The notes below the pieces were generated by a model, which saw only the letters and a list, made by a program, of their open reading frames with translations, did no database searches and was not told where the DNA came from. Both the position numbers and the translations under genes were made by a program. A stretch of DNA of 64,000 bases from Agelaius tricolor. Its lineage: Eukaryota; Chordata; Aves; Passeriformes; Icteridae. The stretch is from assembly GCA_023055355.1 (NCBI GenBank), contig JALJCS010000022.1, positions 5,875,001-5,939,000 of the forward strand, read 5' to 3'. Shown one piece after another: positions 22,951-33,200 of this stretch (positions are counted from its first letter, which is position 1; each line of letters begins with the position of its first letter).

Positions 22951-25900
22951 GTAGGTTCCTATTTAGGTAGAAACTTGTAGTAGTAGAGCTTGTAGAAATG
23001 TCTGTGTGACTTGCTGAGCTACAGCCACACATTGCACACAAGCACTGCGTGGAAAGTCTCGGGACCCCAATCTGGTAACAACAACAGGCGCTTCCCTCGG
23101 AGATACTGAAACTATTGGGGGGTAATTCCCACTTGGATGAAGCTCCCTGGCTGGGACTAGTATGGGGTTTGAATTTGAGGATAACAGTAGAGCTCTGTGA
23201 AAAAAGTCTTCCCTTCACTTTTACCAGCATCTGTTTGGCTTGCTGGTCATTTTGAATTTCATTTTTTAAAATGAAATTTAAAATGCCCCTTGTATGCTCC
23301 TCTCCTTTCCACCAAAAGAGATAAATAATTAGTGTCTTGTGCTCATGTGTGTGAGAGTGTAGTGGAAAGTGGAAGAATGACTTATCCTAGCTTCAGAGAA
23401 GGACTGGCAAAACCAAAAGCATTGTATTTTTGAAAGTCCTACTCTCAAGTGGGGTTAAATTAATAATTTCACACTCTGTAGTTGTGTATTTTGTTTATGT
23501 TTTCTTTTTCATGCCCATATTACCTATTTTTTTCCCCCTACCCCTCTAATTTTTTAAAAAGTATATTTGAATTCATGATCAATTAATGGATTATTTAAAA
23601 TTGATTCCTCCTTCTACTTTTCAGAAAGCCTGTTTTTGAGCTAAAAGTGCTAGTATTTTTTGTCTGTTAAAAAGCATAAGGGCAGCTTTATAACCCCTAG
23701 TACTAAATAGCTCCTTCCATGAAGGGTAAGCGGTGCAGATGGTAATAAGTGTTTGCAAGCCTAAGCCCATAAATTCTTGACAGATTTGTGGATTGGTGAG
23801 AGCTCTAAACCCTTTTAAATAGGATTATAGCAACATCTTGATTTTTTTTTTTAAAGTTAAATAAAAATCACCTAAAACTCTCAAGGTCTGTAACTCTGTA
23901 ATAAACCCTGTTCTCTGCCTTCTAGTCACACCTCCCTGCAGATTTAGGGACCAACAGCTCTTAAGATTGATGCCAGTTTTGACTTCACCTTACAGTTTTG
24001 CTGAAGTCTGTCTTTTCCATCCTCATCATAATCACTGCCTGTTTTACCATAAATATTCTATTTTACTGTATATGACAGTACTTGCCTCCGTGAATCTGCA
24101 TTTTTGTATGTATGGGTGGGAGGAAGCCAGTTTAGAGTCTGCAGTGAAGCCAGGAGAAGCAGCAGCAGCTCTTTACACTCTTCTGCCATTTCAGTGGTGA
24201 AGAATACACATGCTCACTTATTTAGCAATATGTACTTAAAGACTCTTTTTCAAATCCTTCTGTTTTCTTGATCTTCTTTTCTTCCCACCAGGCTCAGCTT
24301 TCCTTCCTTGGTCATTACAGGTACACCTGCGCATGCTCAATTGTCCTTCCAGTTCAGAATATTCTTAATCCTGTGCTCCTCAGAGGAGACCTTTTTAAGC
24401 CTGATGAGGCACAGCTCCTGCTTAGCACATTTTGCTTCCCTTTTCAGCACAGTCTGGCCTGAGGCTGTCAGACCATAGGCTCGAGGTAGTTGCTCAGCAC
24501 TGTGCAGTATTATCGTCTTGGGTGTTCAAAAGGGAGTCTAGGCTCGACTGAGGTTTCGGGAATGCTCATTCTGCGCAGTGACTGTGCCACCGACAGATGG
24601 GCATGTACAAAGCCTCAGTGTTTAGGACCTTTTACTTTTGTCCTCACTGTGTGAACACTGAGAAACCCTTTCTTCTCAAGCTAAAAAGGACAGGATGAGA
24701 AAGCCGGTGCTTTCCCAGCGGCTTGATGCTGTACCCCCAGGTGACCTTCAGGGGGAACCTTCCTGCCTGAGGAGAGCGTGGTACCTTTGCATCATCTGCA
24801 GGATTTATTTATGTCTCCTCTCCTGGTCCATTCACAGCTCTCCTGAGTGCCCCTCCTCCCTTAGCCGTTTGTAGGGTCTTGAGCCTTTCACACATCTAGC
24901 AGGGGAGCGACTTTGGGCTGCTTGAAGTGGTTAAATTGTTAAGCACCTCACATCAGGCTCAGGGATAAGGCCAGCTATAGCCCAAGTCTTCAGAGACAGG
25001 AGCAGTGCATTCAGGAAATGCAGCTTTCAGCCTCATGGCTTGTTGGTGTCACAAGGCACGTTGGCTCTTCCTGAGATCTAATGTGACATGTTTAGCAGTG
25101 CTGAGTGCTGGACTCAGAAGTACGTAAGGGTCCAGTCACCTCACCCACTGCTTGTTTAGAAAATTAGTACCAAAGAACTCTGCAGACCTATCAAAGCCCA
25201 TGTTGGTTTGGTTCTGGAGAGGGAGCTACCAAAATTGTTAGCAGGTATTATGTGCAGCATAAAAATTTGTGTAGTATGACGACAGAAAATGTTACATCCT
25301 GCTCAAGTCTTGGGAGAATAATCTTAGGCAAAGAAAAAATGGTGCCTTCTGCAGAGCACTTGAAAAACTGCTGCCACAGTTATTTCCTTAAATTCATATA
25401 TTAATTTAGCTACATAGTCTAATATCCTCTTGTAGCCCAGAAATTGCACAAGCAAACCAGATTATTCTTCTCCCTGATGCTTTGAAAAGGGTGTAAACAA
25501 GTTGATGTGACATCTGTCCATTCTTTGTGAGGAAGAAAGAGTTTTAAAAGCTTGTGTTGAAAAAGAACAAGAAATTCCTGGTCCTGGCTGACATTCCTGT
25601 AGATCAGCTGTTTTTAACAGATTGCTCCCTAATGGCATTACAGTACTTTAATACCTGGCTTGAAGAGCTTGTGAAAGGCAGGTGACTCCTGACCTTTGTT
25701 CTGGCTGGCCCTCGAGTGAAGAAGTTATAAGGTCTCAAATTGAAATAGCCCTTGAATTCCCAAATGTACTGAAAAATTAGGCAAATTTGCCACAGATGCA
25801 GTTTGTTAATTATGACAGTGGCCTCCTTGAGATTAAATAAAAGTCAGGCTTATGATCTTGAGACAATTGTCTGGTTTTGGTTATGTTGTTGAAAGCTGGA

Positions 25901-27708
25901 AAAAATTCACTGATTTTTGCAGAGTTACTGTCAATCTAGATCAATATAGATGGAGCAGAGTCTGAGCCTCTTGCATCTTTATGTGATACATGGATTTCAA
26001 GATACCATGCTTTTCCCTATTCTGTTCTCAAGGAGCTTTAGGAGCAATGCTTGTCTGCCTTTATCTGCCTGTCATGTTAGACTGATGGCTGCTCTAGCAA
26101 CTGACAACTTCCATATTCCAAAAAATTACCCCAAGAGTTGTCAGAGATTATTTGTCATCAGCATCAAGGCTGCAGGATTATGTGCCTGTTTAAAGTTCCT
26201 TTGAGGTGGGCAGTTCACACTGCTTTTTCCATCTCCAGAAAGATCTCATAAACCTGGAACAGCCTGGACAACAGGATGGCAGTTTACAATGCTGAGCAAG
26301 CATGGGGAATGAGTGCAGAAACCCTGTGCCACAAGGCCAACTTTGTGGAGGAAAAACAGGACAATGACAGATCAATGTCCTACATTCACGTTGGGGGAAT
26401 TTTTTACTAATACATTCCAGGAAATCTATCCTAGGGAGCATCCCAAGTGTGGATGTGCCACACTGAAGTCCATCTTAACCATGTATCTGGAATCCATCTA
26501 CTGAGAAAGATGCCCACTGTGTGGGAGAACCTCTTGGCTTTCCCAGATAGATCCAACCCTTCAAAAGTTCTCTGAGATTCCTTCTTCCAAGATATGTTTG
26601 TTGCCCCTTGACCACAAGGGATTGCTGCTTTGAGGTCTTCTCACCAGCTGCACTTGCTACCATGTCTTCAAAGCCAGGAATTCTTGTGCTGTTCACAGCT
26701 GACATTGCTGGCCCAAAAGTTGTTGCTTTTAGCATTTGGAGAGCTGCGAAAATGAAATTACTCTGTTGCCTACATTGGCCTTGTTGTACTAGTCTGCTAA
26801 ACCCTGTACCTCAGTGTCAGAGGAGTTTTCTTGGAAAAATAGCTTTTCTCTTTTGAGCTGTGCTTATTACTTCATATTTTTTCTATTGGAAAGCAATTAC
26901 TGTTTTTTTACAGAAGCTGGGCTCCCAGTTGTCCTCTCCCACACTGCTGGAGAGAAACAGAATAGGCTTTTCCCCCTACAGTCAAAAACTGTAACAAATT
27001 TCATCATCTTGTGATACAGCATTTGGGAAAGGGATAGAGTTTAGCAAAATATTACTTGTTGTTTCCTTGTGATAGGACAAAATGTGGGAAGGGTCTTGGC
27101 TATGTCTGGATTTTTTTCTCTTTGTCCTAGCATTGCTTTCTAGGTTGTCAGTGGAACTATAAAACTGCAAGTTAGGATACATTCATTACTGTGGGCTTCC
27201 TTGTCTGCTTGAATGCTTGGGGTTTGGTGCTGAGGAACTCCAGAGGCTCAGTCTGACCTCACTCTCCCCTCTCTATTCTCCCTCTCCTTCCCCTCTCTGC
27301 CCCACCAATACATGACCACAGATGATTCCTGAAACTTCTGCATGCAGGAGCGTACACATGTGAGATGTTTTTGGCTTCATGGTGATCTTAGCTCAAAAGC
27401 AGCATCTTGCAAATCCTTCTGCCCCCACCCCAGCTGCCCATGGCCTTGGTGGGTGTTTGCATTGGGTGGACAGCAGTGAGGCTGTCTGAAAATTCACGGG
27501 GTGGGTAGGCAGAGTCAGTCCTGGGGTGTGGCATCTCCCTGGGGCCATCCAAAGTTCCCTACACAGGGGGTGAGCCAGCATCACACTTCAGTGTCTCCCC
27601 CTGGGAGCTTCCTGCTCCAGCTGCAGCCTCATTACTCCGTGCCCTCTTGCAAGGACACTTCTTTGGGGCTTAATTCTAATCCTTCTCCTTTGTGTATGTT
27701 TTCTGCAG
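22951..27708 (+). other. TCF7L2: Intron (4.8 kb)
   Basis: Donor GTAGGT, acceptor TTTTCTGCAG. I see no exon, named repeat or RNA gene. Open frames here are short and without recognisable motifs. Confidence 0.88.
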
Positions 27709-27757
27709 GGAAAGAAGAAGAAGAGGAAAAGGGATAAGCAGCCAGGAGAGACCAATG
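27709..27757 (+). CDS. TCF7L2: TCF7L2 coding exon, basic nuclear-localisation tail (49 bp)
   Basis: Encodes GKKKKRKRDKQPGETN plus one base. The KKKKRKR run directly follows the HMG box, contacts DNA and acts as a nuclear-localisation signal in TCF/LEF proteins. Exit phase is 1. This exon can therefore join to the 51-bp cassette, to either 73-bp C-clamp exon, or directly to the last exon in its short frame. The donor is CCAATG|GTAAGT. Confidence 0.97.
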
Positions 27758-28312
27758 GTAAGTAAAGACAAGTCTAAACCTCTTGCTTAGTGGAAGTGTG
27801 GCAGTCCTGGTGCGACCCTTGTAGGTACGGGGGAGGTGGGCACAGGTCTCCTGGCCTCAGGGGAGCCAGTCCCTATGCTAGACAGCATTTTTTTTTTTTT
27901 TTAAATGCACTCCAATAATTCCCGCGTTACCGCCCTTCTAAACCTAGTAACCCAGCCATTGCATGTCAGAGCCTCCTCCTCGCGCGGCACGGCCGGGTTT
28001 GTCCGTGTGGCTGCCGAGGCTGTAGCGCAGAGCCGTAGCTGTAATGCCTGTGCCGTGGTTTATCAGCCGTGCGCTTCCCGCGCGCGTGTGTGTGCGTGTG
28101 CGTGTCCGTGTGCGTGCGCTGTTAATTTGGGCTGTCCCTGGATGTCCTGATGCATGCCTTACAGTGGTAAATCGCACCCATCTTAAATTAAGGAGGTTTG
28201 CCATTCTATATAGGAAATTAGAAATACTGCATAGGCAATCTCATAGTCGATCTTGAAGAAGCCCTAACTTAGTTTTTTTGAAGCCTTTGTATAATTTGTT
28301 CTTTTTTTTCAG
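27758..28312 (+). other. TCF7L2: Intron with CpG-rich, alternating purine-pyrimidine patch
   Basis: A 555-bp intron upstream of the first alternative cassette. Bases 27960-28120 are unusually CpG-rich, and 28078-28120 alternate purine and pyrimidine (GCGCGCGTGTGTGTGCGTGT and on), which favours Z-DNA. A TGCATG (RBFOX-type) motif lies at 28151-28156. The acceptor is preceded by CTTTTTTTTCAG. Confidence 0.85.
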
Positions 28313-28363
28313 AACACAGCGAATGTTTCCTAAATCCTTGCCTTTCACTTCCTCCGATTACAG
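28313..28363 (+). CDS. TCF7L2: TCF7L2 alternative cassette exon, 51 bp (EHSECFLNP)
   Basis: Encodes EHSECFLNPCLSLPPIT when joined to the previous exon's final G, entering and leaving in phase 1. At 51 bp it is frame-neutral, so including or skipping it adds or removes 17 residues between the basic tail and the C-clamp without changing the frame of the last exon. The sequence is as I remember the human alternative exon 13. The acceptor is TTTTTTTTCAG and the donor ACAG|GTGCTA, a weak donor that fits regulated use. Confidence 0.93.
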
Positions 28364-29432
28364 GTGCTAACGTCATTTTGAGTCATTTAAAATAGTTTAT
28401 AAACTGCTTTTTAATTTTTTTTCCTGCCATTATAGATTTTAACATTAAACACTTATGACATTAAGAAAAAAATACCATCCACACGTTTTGATAGTATTTA
28501 TTATCTATATATCTTTATATCTATTATGTTTGATAGTATTTTTTAATTCTGTTTTTTGTTTTTGTAACAATTGCTATTAAAACAGTAATACAGTAAAAAT
28601 AACGCAAGAGTTTTACTAACTGTGCAAATTGAATATGCAGTATTTCTTTAAAGAGACTGATAAAGAATGGAAGCAAGTCAGTAATGAACCTCCTTAATCT
28701 AATGGCATTTTTCATGGCTCCCACTAAGTCTTCTCACATTAGCATGCATACGCATTTTTTTGTTATTATTTTAGTTTTGGATCTTTTTTTTTTTCCTTTC
28801 TGCTCAAGCCTGTTCATTGCAATTCACTAGCTGTACTAACTCAGCACCTTGCCATGCTTTACATTTTATTTTCTGGCTGATACTAACATACTCATTCCGC
28901 AGTCTGCTTATTCTTATCCATTCTTTTAAATACAAATTAATGAAAACAAGTAAATTGAATGTTATTCCAAAAGCTGCATTATCCCAGGAGATATAATTTC
29001 TTTTTTTTCCTTTCTTTTTTTTTTCTCTTATTTTGTATCTGAGTTGAAGAAAAAAGCATGTTCAGGATCTAACTTCCATACTCAGCTTCTTTTCTTCCTT
29101 CCCCCCCCCCTTAAAAAAAAAAAAAAGAAAAAAGAAACCCCAGCCCAAATCAATCTTGCCTGAAACATCCTGCTAGACCAACCATAAAGACTTTCCTCTA
29201 CCTGCTCTCTTAAAAGGGAAAGAAACAGTCCTTTATAAAGGGATACTGCAGCTTTAATTGCAACAGCTAATCTCAAGAGTTGAATAAAAATGTAATTATC
29301 ACTTTTTTTTAACTTTTAAATCGAAAGTCAATATTTGCAATTAATAACAAGGACATTGATTTTTATTCCCTTTTTTATTTTTATTTTTTCCTTATTTTTA
29401 CCTTTCTCTTTTTTCTCCCCTTTTCTCTCTTC

Positions 29433-29465
<33 letters not shown>

Positions 29466-29528
29466 CCCTCTCCCCTTTTCTTTTTTTCCTCTCTCCCTTT
29501 TCTGCTCGCTTTTCTTGAACTCATTCAG
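28364..29528 (+). other. TCF7L2: Intron with splice-regulator-type motifs and long pyrimidine tract
   Basis: Three ACTAAC motifs (28615-28620, 28835-28840, 28882-28887) match the QKI core site. The last 170 nt (about 29355-29520) are almost all pyrimidine and include (CT)14 at 29432-29459. This tract lies directly ahead of the first C-clamp exon and looks like a PTB-type binding region. Bases 29101-29132 hold a C-run followed by A-runs. Confidence 0.8.
29432..29459 (+). repeat. (CT)n microsatellite in the polypyrimidine tract
   Basis: Fourteen CT units, 70 nt upstream of the 29529 exon start and within a longer pyrimidine-only stretch. Such CUCUCU repeats are known PTBP1/2 targets. A role here is inferred from position. 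Confidence 0.9.
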
Positions 29529-29601
29529 ACCTGAGCGCTCCTAAGAAATGCCGAGCGCGCTTTGGCCTTGATCAACAGAATAACTGGTGCGGCCCCTGCA
29601 G
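29529..29601 (+). CDS. TCF7L2: TCF7L2 alternative C-clamp exon A (73 bp)
   Basis: With the carried G it encodes [20 protein letters not shown] then CGPC and two bases of Arg. It supplies three of the four cysteines of the C-clamp (KKC, WCGPC); the fourth (KKKC) is in the last exon. The C-clamp is an accessory DNA-binding element for GC-rich helper sites in E-type TCF isoforms. Entry phase is 1 and exit phase 2, so this exon shifts the last exon into its long frame. Homologous to the exon at 30202. The acceptor is CTCATTCAG and the donor GCAG|GTGTGT. Confidence 0.96.
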
Positions 29602-30201
29602 GTGTGTATAGTTTTCCCAGACTCGCTATGGCTGATTTGCAGCTGGTTTATTTGGTACTTTCCCCTTTTTTTTCCTGCCTTGTTGCTTTGTAGCTCTGTG
29701 TTGTGATCTAGAAGACACAAGGGAGTGGGACACTGCCATCAGTAATCATCTCTCCGAAAGGGTTTTGCTTTTTGTTTTTTTTCCTTTGTTGGTTGGTTGG
29801 TTGTTTTTTTTTTTTTTTGCCTTCCCCTTTGCTGCTGCTAGCCAAAAACCCACTGTAAAACAGCATCAACCTTAAGCCCATCTGATCCGTGGCTCAACCA
29901 CGCTCCTGCCTTCCAAGCCTCCACCCAAGGACAGTGGCTCCCAAAGCCCTTGATAACGCGGCACTGAGTGCGGTACCCACACCACACAGGCTCGTGGCTG
30001 TGTCGGAGATTTTTGTTTTTTGGTTTTCCTTTGGCTCATTGTGAAAGTCCTGTTTTCCTTCCTGCCCTTGGTACGAGGGGAGATTACCAAATAAAGCGGA
30101 GGTGATTGCAAGCTGAACGTAGCTGTAGCTGAGATGACGCAGACCAAATGAGCTCTATCCACCATTGTGTTGTATTTTTTGTGTTTACCTTATGCTAACA
30201 G
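29602..30201 (+). other. TCF7L2: Intron between the two C-clamp exons (600 bp)
   Basis: Contains a GGTT repeat followed by a T-run (about 29790-29818). The 3' end, TTACCTTATGCTAACAG, combines a branch-point-like GCTAAC only a few bases from the acceptor with a poor pyrimidine tract, suggesting a weak acceptor for the next exon. It is far longer than the minimum intron size, so steric exclusion is unlikely. Confidence 0.85.
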
Positions 30202-30274
30202 ATGCAAATACTCCAAAGAAGTGTCGGGCATTGTTCGGGCTTGACCGACAGAGTTTATGGTGCAAACCATGCAG
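30202..30274 (+). CDS. TCF7L2: TCF7L2 alternative C-clamp exon B (73 bp)
   Basis: With the carried G it encodes [20 protein letters not shown] then CKPC and two bases of Arg. The length, phases and cysteine spacing equal those of the exon at 29529, and the two share PKKCRA.FGLD.Q..WC.PC, so they arose by exon duplication. Spliced to the last exon it completes the C-clamp in the long frame. Joined after exon A it is read out of frame and meets TGA at 30242-30244. The donor is GCAG|GTATAA, weaker than consensus. Confidence 0.95.
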
Positions 30275-33200
30275 GTATAAAACTACCCATTAGGCCTTTG
30301 GGGAAATAAAAGCAATCTGTCCTCTTAGTGCATTTGTGTGATTTTATTTTTTTAATCTTTTTTCCCCACTCCCCACCTTTCTCTCTCCCACAGCATCAAT
30401 TGCTAATAATCTTTGATCTTTGGAATTTCTTGCTAATTTAATGCCATTTTCTCTCTTTCTTTACCAATAACCTCTCCCTGGTGGTAGAACTGGGAACAAG
30501 AAAACTCAAAGTCCTTAAAGCTGGCAATTTTTTGGCTTTTTTTTGGTTATTTTTTCCAGATTGTCAGCAAAATTAATGTTTAGCTGGACATTTATATTTT
30601 GTCTTTCATTTGGGTCTGTGTCCCCTGCCTGCAGAGGCTTTTTAAAAAGGTTCTGGGATCTGCAGTACTAGTGTTTTTCTCGTTATTAGAGATGTAAAAG
30701 CCAGTGTTTACAGCTTATATTGTATTCATTCTTTTGGAATCATCTGAAAAATTAAAACAGCTACACCTGTTGGCTACTTTGCCTCTGTAAGGTTTATGTA
30801 GATATATTTTTAATTATCTGAAATCTTTTTTCCTAATCCCAAAAATATTTTTTTTCTTAAATTTTATCCCAACAAGTGAGCTGTAAACGTCTGAGCTCTA
30901 GACAAAACTAATTACAACTTTAGTAGCACAGTTTCCAGCATTTAAAGGAGATGAAAGACATCAGAGAGCCCAAATTCCGGCAGCCCATGTTCTACTGGAG
31001 TTTTAATTCCATGTGTAACTCAGTACGTACTTCTTTCTTGGTGGAGGGATACCGAGTAGTTCTTTTCTCATTCCTTTTTCCTTATATGATCGCATTTGGT
31101 TAAATTTGTTGTTTCTTTATTCTGATACAAGCAGTCTTTGAATTTGGAATATTATGATGGTAGGTATTTCAACCCAAACCACACTCTGTGTGTAGTGATT
31201 CCTCTCCCACATTTTCCCCTCTTACTCATGCCAGTCTCATGTGCTCCATCTCATTTAGAATGTAGCTCAGACGTCCATCGTATTTTGTGTATGCACGCAG
31301 TCTTGTCTGTGCTTAGTGTCCAGGATTGAGGGTGGTGGTTTGTGTCAGTGTACCAGAGGAGGCACCAGAAATGCCTTCTGCAGGTTGGATGTTGTCCCAT
31401 TTGAGGCACTGTATTATGGGGTGCTGGGGGTTAGGTATCAGTACCAGGACACGTGTTAAACAAGCTGGGAAAGCAGCAGTTTTGTAGTGCTCGAAGGGAG
31501 AAGGGTTCAGTCCAGAAGAGCTGAGTAGCTTACTTCACTGTGTCAGGAGGCTCATGCTAGCCAAGGACTGCAGTGCTGTGTTTAGTTAGGCTCTATTCTG
31601 TGGTTACTTTGCTGCACACAATCAGCAGATATTTGTGTAGTCTAGAGATAGAGTATGTGAAGCATGTCAGGCTCTGCATGCCAAGTACCAGAACTGGGGG
31701 CACATCATGTTTGTGTTGCTTTATCTTTTCCTGGCTGCTTAAGTAAGCAACATACTTTTAAAACTACATTTTATCAGCAAGGAAACTTTTTATTTGGTCT
31801 GTACAGTGCTTAGGTTACATGTGAAGCATAAACCCTCTCTTAACTTTTACCAGATTTTGGTCAGAAGTCTTTTCAGTGCATCAGGGACAACTTCAGTGGT
31901 ACAGCTATAGTTCTGGACTTACTGATTCAGAGTCAGTTGCTTTTCTTTTAGTTTTGTTTTGGTTTCTTGTTTTGTTTTGTTTTGTTTTTTCATGCATGGA
32001 GGCATTTTACCACTAGGTATTAGAGCATTTGTCTCCTAGTTCTGGTCCTAACCGTTGTAACATTGCATTTGCTAGCATGGTAGCATTTTGTTGCACACCT
32101 TAGGTAGGTGCTAAAGATGTGCAGTTTGCTACTGTAGTGAAAACTGAGACATCTTTGCCCACAGCAACTGAATAAAGCCTTGCACTCTTTTGTGGCTTTC
32201 ACTCATGGCAATTGCAGCATTACAGGTTTCCTGATGCTGTTCCAGGGCTAGTTTCAAAAGCAGCAAAAGTGGGTTCAGGTCTGTTGTGTTTGCTCTACTG
32301 ATGTAGCAAGTTAACACTTTCAGAGCAATGCACAAGTGAATAATCCTCATTAGTGCTTCTGAGGGGGCAATATGTAGTACTTTTGTTCCAGCCTTTTGGA
32401 GAGCAAAACTGAGGCACGAGTAGTTCCTTAGATTTTTGCTTACTCCCCCTCACCAGAGCTGCCTGGTGGTCTTCATGTCTACTAAAATTAGGCTTGCATG
32501 GTTTGGGGGTTTGCCCTTTGGACCATTTGTCCCACTTAACCCTGACAGGTACATGACCACAGGTAACCATGGTGCGATTGGCGCAGATTGCAGAAATATC
32601 TCCAACCATGAGCCATCATGATTTAAGTAAATATTATTTTCAGACTACTGAGTGGCCACACTATTAAAGAGTTTGGCAAAAGAAGCAATATGCTCCCTTA
32701 ATCCTAGTCAAAGGAAAATTACTTCAGGTAGCAGAGCAATGGGTTTTTTTTTTAAAAGGTTGTTAGCTCTGCAGTGTCAGAAAGTCAGGTAAATTTGGTT
32801 TAAAACTGCTTTGCCATGGGAGCTCTTTCTTTCAGGCCACAGAACATAAATAATATTAAAAAAAAATTTGAAATGTTGGCATACTAGATTCAAAGTGCCT
32901 CCAGTTAAGTAATTTACTGCCCTGTAGGTTCAGAGCAGTCCAGTTAAAGGACTTTTGGACCCCCATCAATGAGGTAGGCAGAGCTTGGGTCTCTGCTTGC
33001 AAGTAATTTCAATTTGGGGATGGAGAGGGAGTCCTGCAGTCTCCAGATTGTAAGAACTCATCTTTCCACACAAGTAGGATTGGTGAGCTTTGTGGAGCTT
33101 GACTCTCTTGCTGGAGCTGTACAGAAGGTCCAAACAGGAACTGTGGCCCTGGTAGTGTTGCACAGCTGAAGTAGGAAGTAGTGAGAGGAGAGGGGAGAGA

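Noticed and set aside
22777..22980. Open frame continuing past 22950 as a possible alternative ending
   Set aside because: It is the HMG-box exon read through its donor. It stops after a few codons, and the GTAGGT donor is good, so a terminal exon is unlikely without transcript data.
30202..30274. Second C-clamp exon as a pseudo-exon
   Set aside because: It has an open frame, matched phases, all expected cysteines and GT/AG sites, and recalls a known mammalian alternative exon.
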